Of a stretch of 64,000 nucleotides of DNA, positions 43,480 to 55,879 are shown one piece after another. A program made the position numbers and the translations under genes. The stretch is from Sodiomyces alkalinus F11 (Eukaryota; Ascomycota; Sordariomycetes; Glomerellales; Plectosphaerellaceae), in assembly GCF_003711515.1 (NCBI RefSeq), contig NW_021167096.1, forward strand, positions 62,001 through 126,000, read 5' to 3'. Positions within the stretch are counted from its first letter, which is position 1. The number at the start of each line of letters is the position of its first letter. The notes under the pieces are model-generated. The model was given only the letters and a program-made list of their open reading frames with translations, had not been told where the DNA came from and did not search any database.

Positions 43480-44345
43480 TACGCTTAGTACGCTACCCGG
43501 TGGTATAAATAAGAGTATACCGTTAAGTATTATTATTAGTCGGGCCCTGGCGCTGCTTACGCCGATACTAAATATTACGAGTACTTATGCCGTACTTATA
43601 AATATTCTAAGGTAAGTATACCGGTTATATATAGAGTAACCGTGACTAATAAGTGATATAGCTCCTATCCGCCGCCTATAACGCCGCTAATACTCTATAG
43701 GATACCGCTTATACTATAAATAAGGATACCAATAACGAGGATATAAGTTTATACCTACTCTTCGCTTAGGGGCCTTATACTAACTCTCCTATATAGAATC
43801 GCCGCTAGTTCTAAGATACCTATAGTAGTTTTTAAGTCGCCCTTAGCTTAGCTAAGTCGGGTAAGAATATCGTTAATCCGTCATAGTCCCCTACTCCTGC
43901 TATTACCGCCCCCTTTATTACCGCTCCCGCTACCGTTATTACTCCCGCTCCCGCCGCCGCGCCGCTTACCGCCGTCGCCCCGCCGCCCGCCGCCCTGTCC
44001 GCCACTACTAAGTTCTAGGTAAGTGTGGTACGAGCCCTTAACGATATCGCTACTTCTATACGTAGTATAGATAAGACGCTTAAGGACGTGTCGTAAAAAC
44101 TAAAGGATATGAATAATAATATTACTATAATATTGTAAAAGGTTCGTAACCTCTTTTACTCTATCCGCCGAGTATATAAGCACTACGTGGCCGTGACTCC
44201 CTTCGCCGCTAATAATAATCCGGGGGCTACTCCCGAGGTTACGCTCGCCTCGGCTCCTCCTTAAGAGGAGTTATAGGTGGGTACCGCTAAGGACGGCGTA
44301 GCCTTATAAGAGGAGGAGTTAAAGGAGGGTAAGATCGTGGAGGAG
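43480..44345 (+). pseudogene. Antisense coding-like remnant inside the gypsy element
   Basis: Between the end of the chromodomain (minus strand) and the 3' LTR, the plus strand is protein-like if RIP-type stops are ignored. Strings include YKQEYTVKYYYQSGPGAAYA (about 43500-43560) and a Pro/Ala-rich linker (43910-44010). These are followed by a helical stretch with VRALNDIATSIRSIDKTLKD and MNNNITII, and an acidic end (EEELKEGKIVEE) before a stop near 44345. I recognise no family. It runs opposite to pol, so it is not an extension of it. Confidence 0.45.
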
Positions 44346-44479
44346 TAGGCTATTTATATTATTTAGGTTATTTTAGTAGTTTTTAGGATTTTACTTAGTT
44401 CTTTACTTATAAGTTAAGTAGTACGGGGATACGCCCTTAATACGACTTCGCTCTCGGTTTTTATCCTCCTCGCCGCTAT

Positions 44480-47450
44480 ATCGGCCTTCTTTCACGCCCG
44501 TGTCTCCTTTATATACTATTATAAGGGCCTATTATTCGACTATACTAGGCCATGCTTCTTCTCGAATTTATTAAGCACTTATATCTCCCGTATACTTTTA
44601 AGCGGTTTCTATATTAGTTCTATATAGCCTTTCTATCGCACTAATACCTCGCGAACCTTACTATAACCTCGCCTTCGGGTACGGGCGTAAAGGACTTTCT
44701 TTACTACCTACTCTTTCTCCTTATTTAGCCCTTCACGGATTAGTAATAGCTAGGGGTCTATTATCGTTTACCCCGGTAAGGGGTCGTGGTCGGCTCGCCG
44801 TAGGAAATCCATATAGAAATAGTTATAGATCTATAAGAGGACGTTTAGTTCTACGATATAGGGGTTAATAACCTTTATAACTTTATACTTATAGTAAAGC
44901 TAGGTAAGTTTTTTTAAGGGCCGTGGCGAGGAGTAGTTACCGATATCTAACTATACGAGGTCCCCCTTTTCGAACCTCTTAGTAAAGTAGCGCCGACGGT
45001 TTACTAACTCCTCTTAGCGTAGTTATATAGCAGCTATCGCGGCTTAGGCGAACTAGGTGGCTTCTTTAAGGCGACTTAATAAGTCCTGCGTGGAAGCCTC
45101 GCGCTTATCGGTCGGCGTGGTCTTATTAACTTAGAGGGGGTTTATATAGTACCCGTGTTATAGAAAGAACGGGCTTATTTAGATTATCGAGTTTACCCGG
45201 TTATTTAAGGCTAGCTACGCTACCGGTAATAGCGTATTCTAATTATCTTAGGCATAATAGGTATACGCTTATAAGTAGGCTTAGATTTCCTAGTTAATAC
45301 GTTTAGGGCCTCTGTCCGTCTAAGGGTACTATACGGTGCTTAGTCGTTATTTAATACCTATAAGTTTATAAAAGTATTATTAAAAGCGGTTAGTCTAGTT
45401 TAACCCCTTATTATTAACGATAGACTTCGGTATTCCGTAGAACCTATAGTAGTAGAGTAAGAACCGTTTAGCGTAGGCTTTAGTATCTATAGTATTTATC
45501 GCTTTTAGCGTTACCGATTTTAAGAGTTAGTCGGTAATCATCTATAGATATCTATATTTCCCCTCGTGGGTAGGTAGTAGGTCTATTATAAAGTCTATCG
45601 CGATATCATAGAAGATTCGCTTTAGTATAGGGAGCGGGCGTAGTAATCCCCTCTTTATACCCCTTTATATATAGCTAGCTTAGCACGTATCGTAATTCCG
45701 CACGAATCTTTTAATATCTTAATTTATACCGGGCTAGAAGAATTAGCGGGCGATTAGGGTAATAGTGTTATCCTTATTTAGGTATCCGCCGATTACTAAG
45801 TTATAGATCGCTTATATAAGACGGCCTCGTAGCAGGTGGCTAACCCTATTTTCGCCGTCCCCTAACACTTATAGGCGGTCGCGAAATATTAGCCGTCTTT
45901 AGTCGATTCTATACTCGGCGATCTATATTTTAAGCTTTAGCTTAGGGGGAAACCTCCGTTCTCCCGCTACTACTACGGTAAGGGCACCTTAATAACGCTT
46001 ATCGGCGGCCCTATCTTTATCCTGTAATCGTTATAGATCAGGGTCTACTTCGAAAACCATAGTTAGCTCCGATAATATTACCCTTACTAGGTGTACTTAG
46101 GGGGAGATAGCTATATCGGGGATTATCTAGATATACCTCCCCTACTCTTAGATATTAGAAGAATCCTTAGGTATATCCTGCTCCCGATGTAAGAGCGCGT
46201 TAGCTACGACGTTATCGGCCCCCCGCTTATACTCTAATACGAAGTTATACTAGGCGAGCTTAGCTACTTAGCGACTCTAGCGCTCGGTTAGGGCTCTCTT
46301 AGTTATAAAGTATTTAAGCGCTTTATAATCGGAGTAAATCTAAAACCGGCCACTACCTATAAGCTCGGCTTTCTAAACCTATAGGTAGTCTATAATCGCT
46401 AGTATCTCTTTATCGTGAATCGAGTAATTATACTCGGCGGAGTTAAGACGGCGTGAGTAGTATACGATAACGCACCTACGTCTTTATTCGTCTTTCTATA
46501 GGAATACGCCACCTAACACGAACCCCGAGTAATCCGTTTCTAGCTAAGTCTTCCTTCCGGGTTACTATTATTATAGGTAAGGCTCTTCCTAAAACTTCTG
46601 TTTTAATTCCTTAAAGGCTACTTCTTATAAAGGGCCCTAGTAAAATAAAGCGTTCTTCTTCGTTAGGGCTATAAATAGCGCCGTAATAGCTACGAAGTCG
46701 CGGATAAATATCCTATAAAAGTTAGCGAACCTAAAGAAACTTCGTACTTTAATCGCGGAGACTAGTGCTTCCTATTCTATAATAGCTTTAAGTTTCTCGG
46801 GGTTATAAGATACCCCTTTTTCTGCTATAACGATAAACCCTAAGTATTTAACCGTCTTAACGCTAAGCTTATATTTCTTCGGGTTAAGGTTTAGCCCGGC
46901 GTCTATAAAAGCACTAAGTACTCGCCGTACCTTCTTTTCGTAGTCCTTATAAGATCCGTCTAAGTAGATTAGGATATCGTCTATATACGCAGAGATAAAA
47001 TTATCGAGGAACTCTCGTAGTGATAAGTTAATATATCGCTAGAACGTTATAGGCGCGCTAGTTAGCCCGAAAGGGTATACTAGCCACTCGAATAGTCTAA
47101 ACCGAGTACGGAATACGGTCTTATACTCGTGCCTTAATACTATCCGTATCTTATAGAAGGCGGCGATAACGTCTAATTTAGTAAACCACTTCGCCTTAGC
47201 TAGGTTATATAGGGTCTTTATAATTAGGGGGAGTAGGTAGCGAGCTCGCTAAGTAATTATATTTAGGGCGCGGTAGTCGTAGTAAAATCGGAGGCCGCCT
47301 CCTGGCTTTTTTATAAATAGTACGGGTATAGCGGCCGCCGAGCTACTTACGCGAATAAATCCTTTATCTATTAAATCCGTCATTGTCTTCCGTAATATAA
47401 GGAGCTCTTCACACGATATATTATAGAGTAGGCCCCATAGTAAGGCTTAT
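44480..47450 (-). pseudogene. Gypsy RT-RNase H-integrase-chromodomain remnant
   Basis: Order on the minus strand: RT with FTKLDVIAAFYKIRI and VYPFGLTSAPITF (about 47040-47200), then the YIDD box (46976-46987). It continues with the RNase H hinge, the integrase zinc/core region and the chromodomain near the end of pol. Several domains remain nearly collinear in one frame, with TAG replacing Trp/Gln. No functional protein is expected. Confidence 0.85.
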
Positions 47451-49369
47451 TCGTTACCACTATTATCCTTCTATAAGTAGACCTTATAGTTAACGCTAGG
47501 TTAGTATAGGGGTAGGCGTATAGAGTATAAGGGCGTAAATAAGTCGCCGAACTCGCGTATAATACTCTCGGGGATGTATTCCCGCGGGTCTACTAATTCC
47601 TTTATGCTTAGGGCCTTTTCGATATCTTTTAACGATATAGCCTATAAGCCCTCTTCCTATCTTTTTCCCCTCTAGTGCCGTAATCGTCTATATAATCCTA
47701 CGAATATAGACCCCGTTACTAGTGCTATAGTGCGGATCTCTTATACTGCCTTTAGCTCCTTTTCGCCCTAGAGTCGGATATCGATATCGGCTACTCCATG
47801 GCGGAGCCTTTATTCTTTAGCGTAGAGGGCTATATCGTTACGTTCTATCTATAGAAGCCTAAGGAAAAGATCCTAGTCTAGACCCGGCACTATATACGTA
47901 AGAATACGCTTAGTATACCCTTATATATCTAGCGTAAAGACTACGATACCGGCGCTACTAGCCGGTTTAGTCTTATCTAAGAAGCCTTTTAATAATCGTT
48001 TCTTCTTATCGATTAATAGTAGGCGTATTTTTCGAGTAAACTTCTTATTTATAGTAGTATAGCAGTTATAACCGGTATCTATAAGAGCGTTTATTAACCT
48101 ACTACTATTAACTCTTACTTAGATTAATACTAACTTACTCCGTAGTAGCGGTTTAAACTCCTCCTACTCGTGTTACTCTTACGCTATCGGCTTTAGTGCC
48201 CGATTTCGTACTAGAGCTATTCTTTTTCCGAATCTTCGGTATCTTCGGGAACGTCTTCGGGTTCCTCTTCTTAAGGGGACGTTTATACCACCGTTTCTTT
48301 CTTACTCTTATAGTATCGTTAGACGTGGCCTTTCTTCTAGTAGTTCTAATACGTGATATTCGCGTAGCGGTTAGGTTTTTATTAGGTTCTTTTAGACTCG
48401 CCGACCTTATTAACGCTATTTATAGCGATATCGCCGTTAGCGTCCTTAGCCGGTTTACGGGCGATAGGAATCGGTCGGTACGATTTACTAATACCCTTTT
48501 ATCTCTACACGATTATTTATACTTTATCTACCTACTCAGAGTAGGTATCGGGGAGGTCGGCTACAACTAGGCTATTATATAGCCTATCATTTAGGGCGCC
48601 GTTAAGGAATAATATCTTAATATAGTCTACCAAGTTATAGCCTCCTGCTTATACTAGGTTTCTCTTAAAAGTTAGGAGGAAGCGCGTAAACGGTTAGTCG
48701 GGTTTTTACTTTATCGCTCTAAGGGCGTTAGTAGCGCGACCTTATTCGTTACGGTCCTTATACGTGCGATCGAGGTAGGCTATAAATTCCTTTAGGTTAA
48801 ATTCACCGTTTATGCCTCTATTACTAAAAAAGGTGCTAACCACCTACTAAGGCTAGGTGTCTAAGCACGCGTTAATTAAATACCACGTCTTTTTATTACT
48901 ACGAAATAGCGGGCTATCGAGTTTAAGTTTTAGTCGTATAGCCTAGGACTAGGCGGTGTATTCCGTGCGCTTCTTACTGAATTTTACGGGAATAGCGACC
49001 TGCTATACCCGGTATAAGAGTATAGGTGCCGGTAGCGGCGGCGGTAGGATCGGTATAGTAGTCTCTGCTTTAAGGGGCCTAGGTAAGGGCGAGTGTATAA
49101 TAACTAGGGTGGGTGTTAGGTGCGTGGTGGGTACGAGATACGGGTTAAGTTGAGACCTCTTAAAGGCCGCTTATAGGCTAGCGATTATATCGTGAATAGG
49201 GGCGATATATATTCTTACCGCTTCTTATACGCGTTATAATACGCGTTCGTCGATCTTATTACACGAGGTCTCTACGACCTGCCCTTAGCCCCTTAGTGGG
49301 CTCGGGGCGAAGTGACTAGGACCTCCTTCTATATAAGCACTAAAGCTTATAATCTTATACGTTCGAATA

Positions 49370-49573
49370 TATAACGGCTTATTAAAAGTTATTCACGTAT
49401 TAAGGCCGAAAATATAGATTATTCGAACTAAGGGAGGAAAGGAGGGAAGGAAAAGTCTATACGGTGTATAGGCGGCTAAGTACGTGTGGGATTGCACAGG
49501 CCTTACTAGGAGGTCTATGCTTCTTAGTCCCGGCCGCTGCCGGGGACTATTCCGCGGGCTATAGCCCGTAATA
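49370..49573 (-). repeat. Gypsy 5' LTR (right)
   Basis: 204-bp partner of 42538-42741. The start TATAACGGCTTATTAAAAG shows more TpG/CpA loss than the left copy (which keeps TTGTCAAAAG). GACAC follows at 49574-49578 as the target duplication. To its right the LINE ORF2 resumes. Confidence 0.92.
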
Positions 49574-49578
49574 GACAC

Positions 49579-51689
49579 CGCGTGGTTAGGAATCCCGGTA
49601 CCCTTACTTTTACTAAGAAGGCTTATAGGCCTAGCTTCTCTAATCTGATTTAGGTAAGTATGGTACTTTATAGCTTTAGGAGTCCTTTATATTTCCGGAG
49701 GGAGCGGTGTATTAGGGGGCGGCTTAGTATCGCTACGGCGTAGGTGTAAGGCCTCTATGCCTTTACCTAGGTTTAACCCTATTCCCTTATAAGGGCTTTC
49801 CTCGGGGCCGCGTTTCCGGTCTAAGTCGTTAGGGCGTTAAGTTAGGCTATCCACGTAAAGGCCGTGTAGGTCTTATAATACCGATTCGGTGCTGCTAAGG
49901 CTCTCGCTACGGCGTATACCCCGGCTAATATCTTATCCTCGGTTCCCTCCTCTTATATCCGGCGGACCTTCTAGGCACTTAGGCTTAAGAGGTATAGGTT
50001 AAGGGGGGGGATAAAGGTCTCCTTTTCGAGGACCCTAACCGACGTAGCTTTATAGGCTCCGGCTACTAATTAAAGGCACCGGTTCTATACCGTTATAAGT
50101 GCCGCTACGGGGCTATACCGGGGGCCGGCCCTTATCTTATATATAGTTAAGGCATAATAGGCGATTACTAGTCGTATTACTACGAGGTATAGTCTTCTTA
50201 CATCTATAAAGCTATACCCCTATACTACCGCGCTAAGCCTTAAGAGGGCGTATATCTAGGTAGTTAAGCAGCTTTTTACCTTTTTAGTATTTTATCGGAA
50301 ATTAAGCTTCCTATTAAGCTAAACGCCTAGGAACTTTATCGCCTCCGCTACTAGCACTAAAGTAGTACTAAGGGGAAGCGGGGTGGGTAAAGGTTAGCGT
50401 GACTTTATAAAGGGGATATAGACACACTTAGCTAATTCGAACTATAGTCCGCTCGCTATCTCCTATTCTAGGTATACCCTTTACGCGGCGGCGAGGCGTT
50501 ACCACGTCTATACCTCCGTCCTACTAAAGGCGATAATATTTATATTATCGGCGAAACCTACTACTATCGTTTTAAGGATCCTTTCTAGCTCTTCGTATAG
50601 AGTGGAGATATAAAGGATAAAGAGGATAGGGGAGATTAGGGAGCCTTACGGTATACCCTTTTAGAGGTGCTATAGGGGGGCTGTTTTGCTATTAAGTAGT
50701 AACTAGGCTATATAGTCCCGGAGGAAACTACTAATTAGGGTATTAAGCCACCGGGGGTAGCCTTTCCTTTTAAGCACCTTAATAAGGCGGGAATAAGGGA
50801 TAGTATTAAAGCTACCTTTAATATCTAGTTAGAGTATCGAAGCAGTGCCGCTATAGGCCTAGCTTACCTTTACGGCCTCCGTGGTTCTCTATACTACCGT
50901 CTTTATACTTCGTCCTATCCGGTTACCTATTTATCCCTCCGGGAGGAGCCGATACTCCTCCGCTACGGTTATAATCCGGTTAGTAAGTATCCCCTCGAGG
51001 ACTTTACCTATTATACTAAGGAGTAATATCGGTCGCTAGCCCTTTACTATCCCGTAGTCGGCTAGCGGCCGGCCTTCCTTCTTTAGGACTATCACGGTAG
51101 CGTGGCGGTACCTTTTCGGGTAGTAGCTCGCTTTAAGGCACGCTATAAAAATAGCGCTAAGTCTTTAGTATAGGGGGGGTCTATATACTTTTAGAAGCCC
51201 TACTAAGAGTCCGTCGGGGCCTAGTACCGCCTAGGGTTTTATCTTCTTAAGGCGCCCCTATATATCCGCTATAGTAATATCTTAGCGGATATCCTACCCC
51301 GGGGGGGATTCCGCGCTTAAAGGCCTAGGGATAGTGGGGAGGGGGGGGGGGAAGAACTTCCGGTTTAGGACCTCGGCCTTCTTTACGTGTGTGGTTACTG
51401 GGTAGGCGCTATTATCTTAGTGTAGTGGTAGCACCGACGGGGGGTCCGGTAGTATACCCCCTTTAGTTCGTGCCTATTTCTATAACCGCTAAAGAAGGCT
51501 ATCGTCCTTCCCGGTCGAGTAGAGTAGGTGCCGCTAGTATATCCGCTTCGCTACCGCTATAGCCTTATCCCGGCGCCTCTCCGCTTCTTAAAACTCGTCC
51601 TATCGGTTCCGGGACTTCCTGGATATATATCTACGGTGGAGGCGCCTCGCTTCCTGAGTAAGGGTGGTTAGCTCCGCGTTCTACTAAGG
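49579..51689 (-). pseudogene. LINE ORF2, reverse transcriptase portion
   Basis: This is the middle fragment of the LINE. It runs from the pre-RT block (WNAELTTLTQEARRLHR, 51610-51690) through the RT active region to the C-terminal GLxAFLVKVRVPGFL block next to the gypsy insertion. The catalytic box GFADN (50544-50555) has Asp replaced by Asn, consistent with G:C to A:T mutation. Upstream GIPxGSLISPILFILYIST (about 50590-50650) is the conserved LINE motif before it. Confidence 0.88.
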
Positions 51690-51694
51690 GGTGG
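51690..51694 (+). repeat. Target duplication GGTGG of the second LTR element, left copy
   Basis: GGTGG at 51690-51694 is repeated exactly at 56834-56838. Removing the intervening sequence and one copy restores the LINE reading through RRLST into PWWNAEL. Confidence 0.88.
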
Positions 51695-52035
51695 TAATAT
51701 ACCTGACTGGTAAATCCCTGGCCAGCCAGTACTATAGGACCTGTAAGCCAGGCTTTTCTCGAGGGGGGGTAACCTTTACTGTAAAATATAAGGTGTAATA
51801 AAGATATCTTCTCTAAGCTAAGGGGGCGCGCCCCCGGGACTTAAGTATCCTATAGGTAAACCCCGTGGAATCCTCGGCTTTTACGTACAGGAACCCGGGT
51901 ATAACCCAGGGAAGCTATAGTGTATACTAAAGGTACTTATAGTATACCCCGTGCGTGCTATAGCTTATACTATAGTACGCCTATAGTACGCCCGTGGTAT
52001 GCCCTGGCGTTCCCGGTGGAATCTAGGGCGTATTA
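51695..52035 (-). repeat. LTR of the pol-less element (left)
   Basis: 341 bp, beginning TAATATACC and ending GGGCGTATTA. It matches 56496-56833 with transitions and a small indel in a G run near 51765. It contains GGGGGCGCGCCCCC (51824-51837), a perfect GC palindrome conserved in the other copy. Confidence 0.9.
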
Positions 52036-52273
52036 AATACCCCGGGCGATAAAGCCCTGCGTCCCGCGGGCTTTCCCCGGTAACTACGATAGCCTTATTT
52101 AAGGCGTATTACGGTTATACTAGTAAACCGCGGTATAATTAGGGAGGATAGAAAGGAAAGTTTTTTTTACACGGCGGTGCTCTTATAGCGACCGCCGCCG
52201 TTACTACTTACTGCTTAGCTAGGCGAAGAAGAGAGAAGTAAAGAAAATAAAATATACCGACGCCGCGGCCTCC

Positions 52274-52490
52274 TATCTTACCGTGTGCCCTAGTAAAATC
52301 CTAATATACCTAACGAAGTAAACCTATAGATACAAGAAAAGGAAAATATACTAAACCCTTTATCGTATCTTACTATATTCCCTGGTAAAATCCTAGTACG
52401 CCTACCGAAAGTAAATAACGGACCGGAGAAGAAAAATCGTGCCGTTCCGCCTATATTACCTTACCGTGTTCCCTAGTAAAGATACGGCGG
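52274..52490. repeat. About 90-bp imperfect tandem repeat
   Basis: Units begin TATCTTACCGTGTGCCCTAG (52274), a related TATCTTACTATATTCCCTGG (52366) and TACCTTACCGTGTTCCCTAG (52456). The spacing is therefore about 90 bp, with two full and one partial copy. It lies between the left LTR and the end of the coding-like remnant. Confidence 0.75.
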
Positions 52491-52584
52491 TCCTAGCATC
52501 CGATAAACCTTACTATATAGTTAGTCTAGTATAGTAATCTAATCTTCGTCGTTAGTAGTCTACGGCTTATTTATTAGAATTCCC

Positions 52585-55340
52585 TACTAGCCGAGTAGCG
52601 TGTTTAGAGCGAGTATGGCCTTATTTAGGGTAATCTCCGCGGCACGCGCTTCTACCTCCGTGTAGTCCACCGCGTACGCCTCCTTTAAGTTTATAGTTAA
52701 ATACTCGGCCTATATAGCCTATAGCGTGACGTAATAGCGGATAATAGCGACGGCCTTATCGCGGTCGGTGATAAGTATATCTACTAGCGCGCCTCGGCGC
52801 GTGTCCGTGAGCTTACCGTTTATAGTAATAGGAGTAACGGCTACTATACGCGTTATACGCTATATCGTTAGAAGTAATAGTAAGTTAGCGGCGTTCTATA
52901 CGTCGCTTACGGCCACGCCTTCCCTAAGTATAGTGACTATAAATCTAGCGGCCGGAATATGGAGTACGATAGCGTGCTAGCGCTAGTGGATAATAGTAAC
53001 GGTCTAGTTACCTTTAGCGATCGTCTTTTCTATAGGCTTAATACTAGCGATACGTAAACGGTTAGAGAAGTTCTTAATAATATCCCGTATTACCTTCTCC
53101 TTTTCCGATATACCTATAATACGCTTAGCTGGCTATTCTATTATAGAATCCAAGGTTATAATACGTTTAGTGGATAGCGTAAGCGTTAGTTCCTTACCCG
53201 TGCGTACTATAGCGAGGAATTCTTAAACCGTGGGTATAATACGGGCAGGTTCCTTACCTTTCTCGGTAGGCAAGCCTTAAATAAACTTACGAATAAGCTT
53301 ATTAGTAATATTAGCCTACTTAGTATACTAGCCTATATTATTCTTAAGATCTATATACACCGTGGTTCCTTAAGCTTCTATTATAACTATATTATAGACC
53401 GCTTTAGATAGGTATACGTGATCTCGGATATATTATAGTATAAAACCCGGCATTACCGCTATCGCTAGCTTTTTAGGGTTCTTAACCTACGAAACGTTAG
53501 CGGACGACGGGCTAGCCGCCACGTTTACCGTGTCTGCCTCGGCTTTAATGTCGATAAATACGGTTATACGCTGGCCGGAGGTAATAGTAGGGCTATCGGC
53601 ATTAGTAGCGTGGTTAGATTACGGCATTTTAACGTATTTACCCGTATAGTTACGGGGGGCGTCGGCGTCTTATACTATAAGGTATTACTTAAATAAGGTC
53701 TAGGGGCGGTTCCACGATACGAGCTCCGGATTACTATCTAGCAGAAATTTAGGTTAGGGGACTTAGCTTATAATAGTCTTTACCTCGGCTTAGGTGATTA
53801 CCTGGTAAACCTTAGGGTATTCCTCGGGCACGAATACGGTTCGATCAAGGTTATGGGTTTCCGGGTTATCGTATCCGATTTCCTTCGCGTATTTACGGAA
53901 TTCGGCGATCTTAGTCTTATAGCCGGTCTTCTAGAGTACAAACCTAGTGCTTAGCGCTAATAGCTTATTCTTTAATCGCTCCTCGCTACCGTAGAGTATA
54001 ATAGCCCTAAAGTACCCCTTTTTAGTAAACCCGGAGCTAATTCTCTTAGGGTTTTTAAAGGCTTTATCGAAGGTTTCCCTATATTCCACGTCCTTAAAAG
54101 GCTAATACGATAAAGGGATCTTAACTATAAAGTATATCTGCGATATAGAGAACTCGGGGATATATCTTATAAGTATAGTGGATAGGAAGGAAGACGGATA
54201 ATCGAAAATAGGTATACGTTCTTAAGACGACGAGATTATAAATAGGAGACTATAGGAACGATAGTAAGAGATTAGGGGACTAATAGTGAACCACGTTAGT
54301 AATATAACTAATCGTGGTAGTAAATAGGAGAGAAAAGGGAAGACTCGGTTATTATAGGCACGATATTATTTTCTTTTAGTGCCGCGTGGAGCGCCGTGGT
54401 AACCGTGTTATTACGGTAGTCGATAGAAGGTATATATAGGTTATAGTTCTTTTTATTCTTACTATTCCCTGGCGTTTACAGTCGTTACTTAGGGCGGCGG
54501 TGATATTCGTCTTATATCGTGTCACCGGCGTGCCTTATAATACTTTAGTCTTCTAGTTCCGCCGCGTGCCTACTAGCTCTTTAATATCTCGCGGTTCTTT
54601 ATTACTTATAGTTCTTTAATAGTACCCGGCTATAGCACCCTTAGAACCTCCGTCTTCTTTAAGGCTATTATTAGATTAACTAAGGTCTTTTTATCTCTCC
54701 TTAAAGGCGTCGCTTAGCCTTTATAGCTTTTTCCGGCCTTTATACTTAATTAACTCCTACGCCTCTATAGCTTTTTCCGGTATCCGCTTAGCTATAAACT
54801 AATATCCCTAAGTATCTACCCCGGGCGATATAAGCCCTATATCCCGCGGGCGTCCTTTAGCGGGGGATAATAACCGGTAACGCTATACGGTGACTACTTA
54901 GTAACTATAGGCGGCGATAATATTTATAATAGGAAGGGAAAAAGGGAAAGGAAAAAAGGGAAAGAAAAGGAGTATACATTATAAAGCGACGGAGATACGC
55001 TAAGGGGAGACGGTAGACTATAATATTCGTCGCCGGCGTGCCTTTAGGTTATACTATAAGGCGTCGGTAATTAAACTACGGATAAACGATAGTATTTATC
55101 TATAGAACCTTTAGGTCTTAGCGAGGAATATATTAATAGAGATCTTTACCGTTTAGTTTTTCCGCTTCGACCGGCCGTCTAGCCGTTTAGGGTACCACGG
55201 TATTCTACGGCGTTATTCCGAAGTCCGAGATAGGGTCCTAGTCGGAGATAATAGACACAGCGGTATAGGTAGTCTTAGTAAACTTATTAGTCACGGTTAA
55301 AGGCGAGTCTGCCGTAAAGAAGCCCTCCCTTTAGTAGGGA
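52585..55340 (-). pseudogene. Unassigned long coding-like remnant of the pol-less LTR element
   Basis: On the minus strand a protein-like frame can be followed in pieces from about 55.34 kb down to a stop near 52.59 kb if TAG/TAA are taken as RIP-mutated Gln/Trp codons. That is roughly 900 codons with probable frame shifts. Recognisable strings include TNKFTKTTYTAVSIISD (55.28 kb), LKNKLLALSTRFVL and KIAEFRKYAKEIGYDNPE (53.9 kb), VYNIVIIEA (53.4 kb) and LREGVAVSDV (52.93 kb). The final part is rich in Ala/Ile/Thr with EVEARAAEITLNKAILALN. I see no RT, integrase, protease, CCHC or transposase motif and do not assign a function. Confidence 0.5.
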
Positions 55341-55493
55341 GGATAAGCTAAAGGACCTCGGGTAAATCCGATAAAGGCGGGTGAATAAGGGGAAGCCCTC
55401 CCTTTATTAGGGAGGATAACGGAGGGACTTTAGGTAAATCCGATAAAGGCTAGTAGAATAAGGGAAAGCCCTCCCTTTAATAGGGAGGATATG
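55321..55493. repeat. 73-bp tandem repeat with hairpin
   Basis: AGCCCTCCCTTTA starts units at 55321, 55394 and 55467, an exact 73-bp spacing with about 2.4 copies. Each unit carries CCTCCCT...AGGGAGG, which can form a short hairpin with a loop of four to five bases. Arm sequences are conserved between units despite RIP elsewhere. Confidence 0.85.
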
Positions 55494-55879
55494 CCGAGTA
55501 ATTCTACGATAAATCTATAGCTCGCGATTAGTTATTTCTCGGGCGATACGGCGGAGGCTAGGGTATACCCCCTAAGCCTTAGGATACGTAGCCTTAGGCA
55601 TAGACACTAGTTCTACGCTTTTCCTTTTAGGGTTATTACGCCGCTAGCCTCGGATATTCTCGGTACGTTAAGCTAGTCGGATAAAGACGAGCCGTGCTAG
55701 GAGGAAAACGTTCTCCGCGAAGTACGGGTAAAAGGAAGATTACGGTAAGGGGAGGCTAGCTCCCCTTATACTCCGCGGAAAAAGGGGAAAAAAAAAGGGA
55801 GGGGGTTATCGAGTGGCTCGGTGCTACGGTAAAGGGGGGGGATAAAAATATCCAGTGGCTTAGTACTACGGGGGAGCTT

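Larger units (their letters stand above)
42538..49573 (-). mobile_element. Ty3/gypsy chromovirus, RIP-mutated, inserted in the LINE
   Basis: 7.04 kb with two 204-bp LTRs (42538-42741, 49370-49573) whose ends form TGTTACGG...CCGTAACA-type inverted repeats decayed to TA. It is flanked by GGCAC (42533-42537) and GACAC (49574-49578), a 5-bp duplication with one G-to-A change. Coding is on the minus strand. RT retains YIDDILIYL at about 46961-46987, followed by FFRFANFYR of the RT-RNase H hinge (about 46720). Integrase core strings are ITDWLLKSVTLK and SIVNDKG (about 45400-45560). A chromodomain-like KVREVLVRWKGYIELIWEPL block lies near 44550-44700. RT before integrase with a terminal chromodomain defines a chromovirus. 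A further 1.7 kb separates pol from the 3' LTR. Confidence 0.92.

Noticed and set aside
48196..48570. 124-codon plus-strand frame in the gypsy element
   Set aside because: Lies opposite the minus-strand gag/pol 5' region and shows a composition expected of an antisense shadow.
51695..52035. Interpretation of the 341-bp repeat as the 5' UTR of a LINE
   Set aside because: Both copies have TG...CA-type inverted termini and bracket a unit with a 5-bp duplication that interrupts one LINE ORF, so LTRs fit better.
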